DNA of 47,173 nt from Elusimicrobiota bacterium (GCA_026388125.1 JAPLKJ010000259.1:1-47173), one strand, 5' to 3'. Counted from the stretch's first letter, positions 8,238 through 16,521 are shown. The notes: generated by a model from the sequence alone, not told the origin. Numbers and translations are program-made.

Positions 8238-9505
8238 AAACAGCCGTGCCCCATGACCGGCCCGCACCCGGGCCGAGCCCGGAAGCCCCGTATGAAAAAA
8301 CCGGGGCCGGCCTGGCGCAAACCGCCGGGCTGGCTGTATTTGCCGCGGCCCTGCCGTTATCCGTGACGCTCATACAGGGCGGCATGCTGCTTTTTATTGC
8401 TGCCGGTCTGTGGCGGAAGCGGCGCGACTCGGCATTTATAACGCTTCCCGGGGATATCCGCCGCAACCCGCTGTTCATTCCGTGGGCCGTTTACCTGGCG
8501 GCCGGCCTGGCGGCCTCCCTGTCCGGCGTCAGCCCCCTTAATAGCATCGCGGCCTTGAATTCCGACCTGCTGACTTTTTTAGCGTTTGCCGCGCTTTGCC
8601 TGTTCCTTGAACCGCAACGACGCGGCCTGGTCCTTAAATTTTATCTGGCCGGGCTTTGCGCGGCCGCCGCGCTGGGCGTAGGGCAGGCGCTGTACGGGCT
8701 CCTTAACGCGCAGGACGTGCGCGCCCACGCCACCTCACATCCCGTGCGGTTCGGGGAAATAATGGTTATCGGCCTTGCCCTGGTCTTAAGCAGGCTGGCA
8801 ATGCCGGGGGCGGACACCCCGCGGGTAAAAAAGTTCCTTTGCGCGGCCGCGCTGCTGCTGTTTTCGGCCATAATACTAAGCCAGACGCGGAGCGCTTACC
8901 TGGGGGCGGTTATGGTTTTTGCCGCTCTTTTTATCTTACGCCGCCCTCCTCTGCGTGCGGTTGCCGTTTCAGCCGCCCTGGTAATAGCGCTGACAGCGGG
9001 GCTTTCAACGCTCGACCCGGCCGTGAAATATAAATTAGCGTCCATCGTGCGCGGAGAGAACAACGCGCTGAGCGCCGGCCTGAAAGTCCCGGATTTCAGC
9101 GTAAGCACCCGGCTTGAACTATGGAGAACAGGGTTTGAAATGATAAAGGACAGGCCTGTATTCGGCGCCGGGCCTTCGAATGTAAAGCGTCTTTTTCCCG
9201 GTTACTTTAAAAAGCCGTACCCGGAGGGAAAGATCTGGGGCAGTCTGCATAACCTCTACATCCACCAGGCCGCGGAACGCGGGCTGGCCGGCCTGGGGGC
9301 GCTGCTGCTCCTGTTCGCCGCGATGTTCGCGCAAGCTTTGCGGAATTTCCGCGCCCGGCCTTCGGGCCTCACCCTGTGGGTGCTGGTATTGCTGCCGGCC
9401 TGGTACGTAATGAACCTGACCGAAGTGTCTTTTCAGCACGTGCACACCTCTTACGCCGTGCTGCTGGCCATGGCGGTTTCGATAACGGCCTCCGGAGCGG
9501 AGTAA
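8234..9505 (+). CDS. O-antigen ligase family membrane protein (WaaL/Wzy_C type)
   Basis: A 423-residue protein with about ten to twelve hydrophobic segments after a 25-residue Pro-rich cytoplasmic N-terminus. The start overlaps the wzt stop. The Wzy_C signature is visible: ILSQTRSAYLGA around residues 215-230, then a large periplasmic loop ending in PEGKIWGSLHNLYIHQAAERG, with the Arg and the His-Asn used by WaaL and Wzy enzymes. In an ABC-transporter-dependent pathway it most likely ligates the exported polymer to lipid A-core; a polymerase role is possible but less expected beside Wzm/Wzt. It is followed by a 58-base gap carrying a new promoter candidate. Confidence 0.85.
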   Translation: MKTAVPHDRPAPGPSPEAPYEKTGAGLAQTAGLAVFAAALPLSVTLIQGGMLLFIAAGLWRKRRDSAFITLPGDIRRNPLFIPWAVYLAAGLAASLSGVSPLNSIAALNSDLLTFLAFAALCLFLEPQRRGLVLKFYLAGLCAAAALGVGQALYGLLNAQDVRAHATSHPVRFGEIMVIGLALVLSRLAMPGADTPRVKKFLCAAALLLFSAIILSQTRSAYLGAVMVFAALFILRRPPLRAVAVSAALVIALTAGLSTLDPAVKYKLASIVRGENNALSAGLKVPDFSVSTRLELWRTGFEMIKDRPVFGAGPSNVKRLFPGYFKKPYPEGKIWGSLHNLYIHQAAERGLAGLGALLLLFAAMFAQALRNFRARPSGLTLWVLVLLPAWYVMNLTEVSFQHVHTSYAVLLAMAVSITASGAE

Positions 9506-9547
9506 ATAGTTAAACCGGCCTGCGCAATAAGACAGCGGAGGCCGTAT

Positions 9548-9555
9548 GTTATAAT
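9548..9555 (+). promoter_or_regulatory. -10 box of the sugar-phosphate transferase gene, leaderless layout
   Basis: TATAAT lies at 9550-9555 with TG at 9547-9548 (extended -10 form). Only eight bases separate it from the ATG at 9564, so transcription would begin at about 9562. No Shine-Dalgarno sequence fits between. No convincing -35 hexamer is visible. Confidence 0.5.
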
Positions 9556-9563
9556 TATTAGCC

Positions 9564-10202
9564 ATGGAAAACAGCCTCGCGAACCCGCTTATTTACCTGG
9601 TTAAGCGCGTGCTGGATTATGCTGCCGCCGCCCTGATCTTTCTGGCGCTGCTGCCGCTTATGCTGGGCATAGCCATATTAATAATGCTGGGCAGCGCCGG
9701 GCCGGCCATGTACAGACAATCCCGCGTGGGGAAGAACGGCAGGCTGTTCTACTGCTATAAATTCCGGACCATGTATGTCGACTCCGAGGCCAGGCTCCGG
9801 GAACTGCTGCGGCGCGACCCGCAGGCCCGGCAGGAATGGGCGCAGTCCTATAAGCTTCCCGACGATCCCCGCGTCACCCCCATCGGCCGGTTCCTCCGCA
9901 GGTCTTCGCTGGACGAACTGCCGCAGCTGCTGAATATCCTGCGCGGCGAGATGAGCCTTGTGGGCCCCAGGCCTGTAGTCCGGGAAGAGCTGGAAAAATA
10001 CTACGGCGAGGATGTGGCCTTTTATCTCCGGGTCCCGCCCGGCCTGACGGGGCTTTGGCAGGTTTCCGGCCGCAGCGACACCACTTACGAGCACAGGGTT
10101 TCACTGGACAGCTGGTATGTGAAGAACTGGAGCCTCTGGCTGGATATGCTCATCCTGTTTAAAACCGTGGGCGTAGTATTGAACCGGGAGGGCGCCAGGT
10201 AA
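9564..10202 (+). CDS. Undecaprenyl-phosphate sugar-phosphate transferase (WbaP/WcaJ/PglC core)
   Basis: A 212-residue monotopic/polytopic phosphoglycosyl transferase of the bacterial sugar transferase family. It has one N-terminal hydrophobic segment (about residues 14-40) followed by the catalytic domain: [37 protein letters not shown], and [15 protein letters not shown]. It transfers a sugar-1-phosphate from a nucleotide sugar to undecaprenyl phosphate, the first committed step of O-chain assembly. It is the short form and lacks the multi-helix N-terminal part of full WbaP/WcaJ. It probably initiates the polymer exported by Wzm/Wzt. The sugar (galactose, glucose or an N-acetylated derivative) cannot be told by eye. 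Confidence 0.92.
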   Translation: MENSLANPLIYLVKRVLDYAAAALIFLALLPLMLGIAILIMLGSAGPAMYRQSRVGKNGRLFYCYKFRTMYVDSEARLRELLRRDPQARQEWAQSYKLPDDPRVTPIGRFLRRSSLDELPQLLNILRGEMSLVGPRPVVREELEKYYGEDVAFYLRVPPGLTGLWQVSGRSDTTYEHRVSLDSWYVKNWSLWLDMLILFKTVGVVLNREGAR

Positions 10203-10224
10203 TGCGGTTCGGCGCGCTGCCTGT

Positions 10225-10365
10225 ATGAAGATCGCGATCAACACTACGCCGCTGCTGCTGCCGCTGACCGGTGTCGGTACTTATACCTCCCAGGTTTCCC
10301 AGGCGCTGGCGCGGCTCGCCCCGGAGAATGACTATCGCTATTACTCCCTTTCTGCGGGAAAATAG
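10225..10365 (+). pseudogene. N-terminal piece of a frameshifted GT4 glycosyltransferase
   Basis: This 46-codon reading frame begins MKIAINTTPLLLPLTGVGTYT, the unmistakable first beta-strand and Gly-rich loop of a GT4 glycosyltransferase, and then stops at TAG 10363-10365. The rest of the same enzyme continues in the -1 frame from about 10362 (next gene). The join occurs at GGGAAAA. Compared with family members I know, the stretch between the ENDYRYY segment and the EPNFIP segment also seems about 25-40 residues short. A deletion mutation, an undercounted homopolymer in the assembly, or true -1 frameshifting would all give this picture. Confidence 0.75.
10356..10362 (+). other. In-phase -1 slippery heptamer G GGA AAA at the GT4 frame break
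   Basis: In the upstream frame the codons read GCG GGA AAA TAG, so the heptamer has the X XXY YYZ form with correct phasing. A -1 slip would continue with ATA GCG AGG TAC ATG, exactly the frame of the downstream enzyme. I see no strong stem-loop within the following 40 bases, only a short GGAA/TTCC stem. Chance or a homopolymer error is more likely than programmed shifting. Confidence 0.4.
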
Positions 10366-10373
10366 CGAGGTAC

Positions 10374-11273
10374 ATGAACAGGAAACTTCCCGCCTTCAAT
10401 CTCAGGTCTTTCGAACTTTATTTCGAGCCTAACTTCATCCCGCTGGAGATACGGGCTAAACGCCGGGTAGTAACAGTGCACGATTTTTCTTTTGAACTGC
10501 ATCCGCAGTGGCACCCGAAAGAAAGGGTGGAGCATTTTGCCGGGAATTTCTGGAAAAACATCGGCCGCGCCGACAGAATAATTGTGCCGTCGGACTTTAT
10601 CAGGGATGAAGCGGTGAACAGGTTCGGCCTGCCCGCGGAGAAGGTCCGGCGCATACACAACGGTTTCAGCCGGGAACAGTTCCATCCCTGCGCCCCGGCC
10701 GAAACCGCCGCGGTCAGGCAAAAATATTCCTTGCCTGAAAACTTTATCCTTTTCGTGGGCTCCATGGAGCCGCGCAAGAACATTTTAAACCTGCTGAAGG
10801 CGTATGCCGGCCTGGGCGCCGCGCTGCGCAAGGATCTTAAATTGGTCCTGGCCGGTTTCAAGGGCTGGGAGAACCGGGAAATAATGGACCTGATAGGAAA
10901 AGTTAAGGAAGATGTCTTATATCTCGGGTACCTGCAGGACGCCGAGCTGGGGGCGCTGTATAATCTTGCCGTGCTGTTCGCCTACCCGTCCCGCTACGAA
11001 GGCTTCGGGCTTCCGCCGCTCGAGGCCATGGCCTGCGGGTGCCCGGTAGTGGTTTCGCGCGCCGCCAGCCTGCCCGAGGTTTGCGGCGGCGCCGCTGTTT
11101 ATGTGGACCCGCTCGATACCGAAAGCATAGCGGAAGGGCTCCGGAAAGTGGCGCAGGATGAGCCGCTCAGGAAAACCATGCGGGCGGCCGGGCTTGAAAG
11201 AGCCCGGCTTTTCAGCTGGGAAAGCTCCGCCCGGGAACATCTGAAACTTTTCAAGGAAGTCTGTAACCGATGA
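10374..11273 (+). CDS. GT4-family glycosyltransferase, main part of a frameshifted gene
   Basis: A 299-residue reading frame carrying the second half of the N-terminal Rossmann domain (ELYFEPNFIPL, VTVHDFSFELHPQWHP) and the full C-terminal nucleotide-sugar-binding domain. Key motifs are FVGSMEPRKNILNLLKAY, the glycine/acid motif YEGFGLPPLEAMACGCPVVVS, and SLPEVCGGAA. These are the marks of GT4 retaining transferases acting on lipid-linked glycans, often mannosyl or rhamnosyl transfer. The ATG at 10374 is only the first start in this frame; homology continues upstream through GKIARY to the frame break at 10356-10362, so the true product should begin at 10225. Without the first 46 residues the acceptor-side domain lacks its first strand, and activity is doubtful. 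The stop overlaps the next gene's start. Confidence 0.8.
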   Translation: MNRKLPAFNLRSFELYFEPNFIPLEIRAKRRVVTVHDFSFELHPQWHPKERVEHFAGNFWKNIGRADRIIVPSDFIRDEAVNRFGLPAEKVRRIHNGFSREQFHPCAPAETAAVRQKYSLPENFILFVGSMEPRKNILNLLKAYAGLGAALRKDLKLVLAGFKGWENREIMDLIGKVKEDVLYLGYLQDAELGALYNLAVLFAYPSRYEGFGLPPLEAMACGCPVVVSRAASLPEVCGGAAVYVDPLDTESIAEGLRKVAQDEPLRKTMRAAGLERARLFSWESSAREHLKLFKEVCNR

Positions 11274-12403
11274 AGATAGCCGTAGTCCATGATTGGCTTA
11301 TCAGCCGCGGCGGCGCCGAAAATACCCTGGCGCAGATATTGAGGCTTTTCCCCTCGGCCGATCTTTTCAGCCTTCTGGATTTTATACCGGAAGGGGAAAG
11401 AGGGTTCCTTCTTGATAAAAAAACCACGACCTCGTTTTTGCAGAAGCTGCCTTTCGCGCAGCGAAAATACAGGAATTACCTGCCTTTGCTGCCTTTCGCG
11501 GCGAGGCGGTTCGACCTTTCGTCCTACGACCTGGTTATTTCCAGCTCCCATGCGGCGGCGAAAGGCGTGGTTACCCGGCCCGGCCAGCTGCATATCTGCT
11601 ATTGCTATACGCCTTTCCGCTACGCCTGGGACCTGCGGGAGCAATATCTCGGTGAGACGGGCCTGGGCCGCGGGGTAAAGGGTTTTGCGGTAAGAGCAGG
11701 GCTTTCACTGCTGCGCGACTGGGATGTTGCGAATTCACGGGACGTGGACCACTTCGTAACGCTGTCGGAATATGTCCGTGACAGGATAAAAAGAGCGTAT
11801 AACAGGGAGGCCGAGGTTATTTACCCGCCGGTGGACACGGAGTTATTCACCCTGAATGAAAAAAAAGAAAATTTCTATGTTACCGTCTCGCGCCTGGTGC
11901 CGTATAAAAAAACGGGCCTGCTCGTAAAAGCGTTCTCCGGCATGCCCGGCCGCCGGCTCGTGGTCGTAGGCCAGGGGCCCGATCTTGAAAAAATAAAAAA
12001 GGCCGCCGGGCCCAATGTGGAGTTCAGGACGCAGCTGGATAAGAAGGCTCTGGCCCTGTGCCTGCAAAAAGCCCGGGCCTTCGTTTTCGCGGCGGAAGAG
12101 GATTTCGGCATAGCGCCGCTCGAAGCGCAGGCCTGCGGCACACCGGTAATAGCTTACGGAAAAGGAGGGCTGCTGGAAACCGTGCGGGGGAAGTTCGCCG
12201 ATGAGCGAATAACGGGCGCGGAGCCGATGACGGGAATTTTCTTCCGGGACCAGGCCGAGGCGTGTATAATCGACGCTGTCCGCAAATTTGAGACGCTTAA
12301 GTTTGATCCCGCGGCGTGCCGGGCCAACAGTCTTAGATTTTCGGAAGAGAACTTCAGAAGCAGATTCAAAGCGTTCGTCGAGGAAAAACTGGCCTTGCTA
12401 TGA
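11270..12403 (+). CDS. GT4-family glycosyltransferase, WbaZ-like
   Basis: A 377-residue intact GT4 glycosyltransferase starting in the stop codon of the preceding gene. The N-terminal MKIAVVHDWLISRGGAE is the classic acceptor-domain start with the GG loop. HICYCYTPFRYAWD and VSRLVPYKKTGLLVKAF follow. The donor-binding motif is AEEDFGIAPLEAQACGTPVIAYGKGG with the E-x7-E pair. Relatives (WbaZ and similar mannosyltransferases) add sugars to undecaprenyl-diphosphate-linked O-units at the cytoplasmic face. The donor and linkage are not readable. It overlaps the following glycosyltransferase by four bases, so the row of transferases is a single transcription unit. Confidence 0.87.
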   Translation: MKIAVVHDWLISRGGAENTLAQILRLFPSADLFSLLDFIPEGERGFLLDKKTTTSFLQKLPFAQRKYRNYLPLLPFAARRFDLSSYDLVISSSHAAAKGVVTRPGQLHICYCYTPFRYAWDLREQYLGETGLGRGVKGFAVRAGLSLLRDWDVANSRDVDHFVTLSEYVRDRIKRAYNREAEVIYPPVDTELFTLNEKKENFYVTVSRLVPYKKTGLLVKAFSGMPGRRLVVVGQGPDLEKIKKAAGPNVEFRTQLDKKALALCLQKARAFVFAAEEDFGIAPLEAQACGTPVIAYGKGGLLETVRGKFADERITGAEPMTGIFFRDQAEACIIDAVRKFETLKFDPAACRANSLRFSEENFRSRFKAFVEEKLALL

Positions 12404-13599
12404 ATATCTGTTACTTGATCCGCGCCTTCAGCAATCAGGCGGGAACAGAAAGTTATGTTTATAATATGGCGCGGACCCTGGCCGCACTTGGCCACCGGGT
12501 GCATATTGTCAGTTTGACCGGACAGGGACGGAAGGACTTTACCGGTTTTGAGGATAAAATATTTCTTCACCAGTTGGCTCTTGAGGAAGTCCCCTTTAAA
12601 GGTTCCCGTTTCTTGGAACAGGTTTTCCCGTTATATGCATGGCGTTATGGAAAACTTATCGGCAAGATCCTGCCTGGCCTGGTAGAGAAACATTCCATTG
12701 ATATGATTGAGGCCACGGACTGGGGGACGGACGCCTGGGCTTATTCCGGCGAACGGAAAGTGCCGGTTTGCGTAAGGCTTCACGGCTACCCCGGCTTTAA
12801 AGATGAATTCGACCGGGGGATAATGAAGAAATGGCCTAAAAACCGGTTTCTCTGGTCTTTGTTCAGAAAACACCTTTCAAGCGCGGATCTTGTTACGGGG
12901 GTATCTGAAGCTTACACCGGCTTCGTGCGCAAGGCCTGGGAATTAAAAGAGTTGGATGTTAAGCTTATCCCGATCAGCGTTGACCTGAGCGTTTTCCATC
13001 CCGCGGAGGTTCCCGGCGAGGAGCAGGCAATTATTTTTGCCGGCAGACTGGAGAAGTCTAAGGGCATAGAGGTGCTAGCTGAGGCCATTCCTTTGATCTT
13101 AAAAAAATTGCCGAACACCAAATTCTATCTGGCTGGCCAGGATCGTGAACGCGGAGACACCCCGCAGACCTGGTCGCAATATCTGATCGAACGGTTCGGT
13201 ACGGAAAGAATTATATATCTGGGGTCGTTGCCCACGCGGGAATTGGTCCATTATTACCAAACAGCGGCCGTCTGCGTTGTGCCTTCGCTCTATGAGCCTG
13301 GCGGAACCGCGGTCTTTGAGAGTATGGCTTGCGGCTGTCCCGTTATTGCCAGCCGCGTGGGCGGCCTTGTTGAGATAGTAAAAGACAGGCGGACAGGCCT
13401 GTTGGTCCCGCCCGCCGAGGCCCAGGTTCTTGCTGATGCCGCGGTGGAATTGCTTCAGGACCCTCGAATGAGGCGTGAACTTTCGCAAAACGCCCTTGAA
13501 GCGATACGAAAGAACTTCGACATAAAGAGCAGCGCGCGGCAGGCGCTGGCCGCGTACGCGCGGACGATCGGGTCTTTTAAAGAACGCAAAACCGCATAG
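12400..13599 (+). CDS. GT4-family glycosyltransferase
   Basis: A 399-residue GT4 enzyme. The N-terminal [39 protein letters not shown] has the G-(T)-E acceptor loop. The donor domain contains [19 protein letters not shown] and then [28 protein letters not shown] with the E-x7-E pair (here EPGGTAVFE). The C-terminus has the usual [17 protein letters not shown] tail. It is full length. Its start overlaps the previous stop. Base composition is visibly less GC-rich than in the housekeeping genes, like the rest of this end of the cluster. The transferred sugar is unknown. Confidence 0.87.
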   Translation: MNICYLIRAFSNQAGTESYVYNMARTLAALGHRVHIVSLTGQGRKDFTGFEDKIFLHQLALEEVPFKGSRFLEQVFPLYAWRYGKLIGKILPGLVEKHSIDMIEATDWGTDAWAYSGERKVPVCVRLHGYPGFKDEFDRGIMKKWPKNRFLWSLFRKHLSSADLVTGVSEAYTGFVRKAWELKELDVKLIPISVDLSVFHPAEVPGEEQAIIFAGRLEKSKGIEVLAEAIPLILKKLPNTKFYLAGQDRERGDTPQTWSQYLIERFGTERIIYLGSLPTRELVHYYQTAAVCVVPSLYEPGGTAVFESMACGCPVIASRVGGLVEIVKDRRTGLLVPPAEAQVLADAAVELLQDPRMRRELSQNALEAIRKNFDIKSSARQALAAYARTIGSFKERKTA

Positions 13600-13600
13600 T

Positions 13601-14611
13601 ATGAAAAAAGACCAGGTATTTTTATTCCTAACTCATATATATTCGGAAGAAATATACGGGGAATTTGAAAAAATACGGCGCGCCACCAGAACGCTGGGGG
13701 ATTGTTTTCTGCTTTATCAGCAGAAACCCGGCACTACTGTCGACAGCAGGTTGTTAACTCTGCCGCATTACATTCAGACCGACCAGGACCTGAGAACATT
13801 GTCGGATGCGCCGTATTTTTCCGATTCTCCTGAATGTTTCAAGCCCGACCGGTCCCTGATAAAATTTTCCAGGGAACACAAATATGAATATTACTGGCTG
13901 ATAGAATACGATGTCCGGTTCTCCGGCGAGTGGGAATACTTCTTCCGCTATTTTTCCGAAAGCGCCGAAGACCTTCTGACCTCCCATATCCGCAGGTATT
14001 CGCAGGAGCCCGACTGGTTCTTCTGGCGGCTGGATGGCTTTGATAAAAAGATCGATCTGGCGAAAGCCCTCCGGTCATTTAATCCTGTATTCAGGATCTC
14101 CGCTCCGGCCCTGGAATATGTTTACCGGATGTATTTAAAAGGCTGGACAGGAATTTACGAGGCGCTCATTCCCACCTTGTTGTTCCATGGAAACTTCACT
14201 TTGCGGGATTTCGGCGGAACGGGGGATTTCGTTCTGCCGCAGGACATTGACCGGTTCTATCTGGATTCGTCCGACTGCGCGCTTGCGGACGGAAAAACAA
14301 TGCGTTTTCGTCCGCCCCATGGCTCTTTGGCAGGTTATCCGGAAAACAAACTCATTCATCCGGTAAAACCGCGGCAGAGAGGCGAAAACTTTATGCAGGA
14401 GGCTGCTGAAGCTGTGAAACCGGTCAGCGTTATTATCCCGACTTATAATTGCGGGGCGTACATAAAAGAGGCGCTGGACAGCGTCTTCGCGCAAACCTTC
14501 AGGGACCTTGAAGTGATAGTGGTAGACGACGGCTCCACGGATAACACCCGGGAAGTTGTCGGCCGCTTCGGCATGGCAGGGTATTTTACAACCTTATTGA
14601 CAATGCGGTAA
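13601..14611 (+). CDS. Two-domain protein: unknown N-terminal domain plus truncated GT2 glycosyltransferase
   Basis: A 336-residue reading frame. Residues 1-265 form a domain I cannot name with certainty. It contains [19 protein letters not shown] with an acidic EYD motif and [19 protein letters not shown], suggesting a GT-A-like transferase. From residue 272 a GT2 domain begins ([34 protein letters not shown]), then breaks off after GRFG, where the DNA changes into histidine-kinase sequence in another frame and the protein ends with a few out-of-frame residues. The remainder of the GT2 fold reappears in the next gene. It starts two bases after the preceding stop. The GT2 centre, including the DxD metal site, is missing, so this half cannot be active; the N-terminal domain may still fold. 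Confidence 0.65.
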   Translation: MKKDQVFLFLTHIYSEEIYGEFEKIRRATRTLGDCFLLYQQKPGTTVDSRLLTLPHYIQTDQDLRTLSDAPYFSDSPECFKPDRSLIKFSREHKYEYYWLIEYDVRFSGEWEYFFRYFSESAEDLLTSHIRRYSQEPDWFFWRLDGFDKKIDLAKALRSFNPVFRISAPALEYVYRMYLKGWTGIYEALIPTLLFHGNFTLRDFGGTGDFVLPQDIDRFYLDSSDCALADGKTMRFRPPHGSLAGYPENKLIHPVKPRQRGENFMQEAAEAVKPVSVIIPTYNCGAYIKEALDSVFAQTFRDLEVIVVDDGSTDNTREVVGRFGMAGYFTTLLTMR

Positions 14612-14703
14612 AACATGGGGGGAACGTTACCCGGATTTCCTTTACCTGCCACGAAACCCCAGATGGTCTGATTGTATTCTGTGAGGATGACGGCAAGGAC
14701 CGC
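14575..14703 (+). pseudogene. Histidine-kinase ATPase-domain fragment inside the GT2 gene
   Basis: Read in the frame of the downstream gene, these roughly 43 codons give [16 protein letters not shown], then an ISF-type beta-strand, then GLIVFCEDDG. This is the N-box and the start of the G1 box of a HATPase domain from a multi-PAS-type histidine kinase. It has no relation to glycosyltransferases. On its left the GT2 coding sequence ends after GRFG; on its right GT2 resumes with ELCCDPGIFFGAGSAILV. There is no inverted repeat or transposase beside it. It appears to replace rather than simply interrupt about 100 residues of GT2. Recombination or an assembly chimera are the options. Confidence 0.75.
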
Positions 14704-15984
14704 TTGATCCGGGAGCTGTGCTGTGACCCCGGTATTTTTTTCGGCGCGGGCTCGGCCATCCTCGTGCGCAAAGAATGTTTTCTGAAGCTCGGGCCGTTCG
14801 ACGAACAGCTTCGCGGCGCCGAAGATTGGGAGATGTGCCTGCGGATAGCAAAAAGCTATGAGGTGCGGTCAGTCCAATTGCCGCTGCTTGAATACCGGGC
14901 GCGCAACGGCAGCGCGGTTTCGGGCCGGAACGCTGAGCAGTTTTTAACACAGGAACTCCGGTTCGTCCGTAAAGTCTTCCAAAGCGGCGATCTTAAATGG
15001 CGGTTGTTGCTGAAGGCCAGAGCCTACAGCCAGCGTTACCTGCGTGCCGTAGGAGCCTGCGACGCGGCAGGCCGGCCGGAGGAGGCGAAAAAGCATCTGC
15101 TCAGGGCTGTTTGTATTTATCCGCCTGTTTTGCTCAGGAAACCGATACGCGACCGCTATTTATCTTTTATGCCGGGCAGAGCCCCATACCAAAGATTTAA
15201 AAACAGGGCGCGCCGTCTGGCGGCGCTTTTGAATTATAAAAAGCCCTTGAAAGAGCTCGTCGCTGATCTTCGTTCATTGATCATTCGTAAGATGAACAAA
15301 CGGAAAGAGCTCATCATTGTCGTTCCGTTCCGCGACCGTGAGGGAGATCTTGAACAATTTATCCCGCATATGCGCCATTTCCTGAAAGACGTCAAACACC
15401 GCATCGTGGTGGTAGAGCAGACCGGGGAGGGCTTGTTCAACAGGGCTAAGTTACTGAACGCGGGCTTTAGCCTGTATCGGGACGCGAACGCCTATTTCTG
15501 TTTTCATGATGTCGATATGCTGCCGGAATCCGCATTATGCGATTATTCTTATCCCGTCGCGCCTACCCATCTTTCCGCCTACTGTTCACAATTCGGGTAC
15601 CAGTATGACCCATATTGCTTCGGTGGCGTTCTTTTGGTAAATAAAAAAGACTTCCGGAGCGTTAACGGCTTCAGCAATCAATACTGGGGGTGGGGCGCGG
15701 AGGACGACGATCTGAGAAAGAGGTTCGACCTAACCCGGACCATCATCCGGACCCGGAGGATGGGACGGTATCGTTCCATTGAGCGGTTAGCTTTTGGTCA
15801 TCCCCGCGCCCATGAGAACGTTAAACGCAGCGGGAATCCGCATTATCAAAAAAATTGTCTGCGCCTGGGGTCGGGAGAAGGTCTTCCTTATGATCCGAAG
15901 ACCGACGGCCTTTCCGATCTGAAGTTCGAGCTTCTTAAAACGGTAACCGGCGACGGCTTCGTAAGACATCTTGTCCGGCTGTAA
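14704..15984 (+). CDS. GT2 C-terminal remnant fused to a GT7 (beta-1,4-galactosyltransferase-like) domain
   Basis: A 426-residue reading frame whose nominal TTG start lies just after the histidine-kinase fragment. Residues 1-75 are the end of a GT2 domain (GAGSAILVRKECFLKLGPFDEQL, EDWEMCLRI). A helical linker follows. From the ATG at 15292 (codon 197) there is a complete GT7-type domain: ELIIVVPFRDREGDLEQFI, the metal motif FCFHDVDMLPE, FGGVLLVNKKDFRSVNGFSN, and YWGWGAEDDDL. These match the motifs of animal beta-1,4-galactosyl- and N-acetylgalactosaminyltransferases, where DVD binds Mn2+ and WGWGxEDDD shapes the acceptor site. The GT7 part could be translated alone from 15292, or it could be the tail of the once larger GT2 protein. 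It is the last gene of the cluster. Confidence 0.75.
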   Translation: MIRELCCDPGIFFGAGSAILVRKECFLKLGPFDEQLRGAEDWEMCLRIAKSYEVRSVQLPLLEYRARNGSAVSGRNAEQFLTQELRFVRKVFQSGDLKWRLLLKARAYSQRYLRAVGACDAAGRPEEAKKHLLRAVCIYPPVLLRKPIRDRYLSFMPGRAPYQRFKNRARRLAALLNYKKPLKELVADLRSLIIRKMNKRKELIIVVPFRDREGDLEQFIPHMRHFLKDVKHRIVVVEQTGEGLFNRAKLLNAGFSLYRDANAYFCFHDVDMLPESALCDYSYPVAPTHLSAYCSQFGYQYDPYCFGGVLLVNKKDFRSVNGFSNQYWGWGAEDDDLRKRFDLTRTIIRTRRMGRYRSIERLAFGHPRAHENVKRSGNPHYQKNCLRLGSGEGLPYDPKTDGLSDLKFELLKTVTGDGFVRHLVRL

Positions 15985-15999
15985 GCGATGGGGGGCGGC

Positions 16000-16446
16000 T
16001 CAGCCGGCCACCAGTTTCTGCAGCAGCAGTTTCTGCAGCGCGGCCGTCCTGCGGACGCTGGCGGGGATTACCAGCACGGTATTATCCCCGGCCACGGTGC
16101 CCAGCACGTCCGGCAGGCGCTGGGAGTCCAGGAACTCTGCCACGGTGCCGGCCGCGCCGGGCATGGTGCGCACGACCACCAGGCTTTCGTTCGCCATTAT
16201 GTCCGTAACTCCGCTGCCCATCAGCGTGCGCAGAGCGGGGGCGACACCAGAGGTGGTCAGCGCGTAGCGGCCGCCGCCGGGCCCGGGCACCCACGACGCG
16301 CCGAGGTCCTTGAGGTCGCGTGACAGCGTGGCCTGCGTTACGCTGCAGCCCTGCCGCGCCAGAGCGCGCTTCAGCTCTTCCTGGCTGTTTACCGCGCCGG
16401 CGGCTATTATTTTCCTGATAGTGAAAAAGCGTTCTTTTTTATTCAT
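16000..16446 (-). CDS. argR: Arginine repressor ArgR
   Basis: A 148-residue transcription regulator with the ArgR layout. The N-terminal winged helix (residues 3-65) has the recognition segment SVTQATLSRDLKDLG. The C-terminal oligomerisation/arginine-binding domain contains GTVAEFLDSQRLPDVLGTVAGDNTVLVI with the family GDNT motif. It senses L-arginine and represses arginine biosynthesis genes. The start is MNKKERFF at 16446; a longer reading would run into the operator. It is divergent from argGH, which is the expected target, and its own start codon abuts the first ARG box, so it should be autoregulated. It is convergent with the last polysaccharide gene, 15 bases away. Confidence 0.93.
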   Translation of the reverse strand: MNKKERFFTIRKIIAAGAVNSQEELKRALARQGCSVTQATLSRDLKDLGASWVPGPGGGRYALTTSGVAPALRTLMGSGVTDIMANESLVVVRTMPGAAGTVAEFLDSQRLPDVLGTVAGDNTVLVIPASVRRTAALQKLLLQKLVAG

Positions 16447-16481
16447 TGTATAAATATACAAGATTTTGTATAGTTATGCAA
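16446..16481. promoter_or_regulatory. Divergent argR/argG promoters covered by two ArgR-type boxes
   Basis: Box 1 is a perfect palindrome TGTATAAATATACA at 16447-16460. Box 2, TGTATAGTTATGCA at 16467-16480, has the same form with one mismatch. Their centres are 20 bases apart, close to the 21 of paired E. coli ARG boxes. For argG (plus strand), -35 TTGTAT is at 16446-16451 and -10 TATAGT at 16469-16474, with a 17-base spacer. For argR (minus strand), -35 TTGCAT is at 16481-16476 and -10 TATATT at 16458-16453, spacer 17. Each box therefore covers one core element of both promoters. The argR start point would fall on the A of its ATG. Confidence 0.72.
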
Positions 16482-16521
16482 TAGGGCCGCGGGGCCCGGC
16501 TATATATTAAGGAGAGTGGAA

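Noticed and set aside
10356-10362. Programmed -1 frameshifting as the main explanation for the split GT4 gene
   Set aside because: There is no strong downstream stem-loop, the gene is not a mobile element, and the protein also seems shortened; mutation or a homopolymer error is more likely, so it is kept only as a finding to test.
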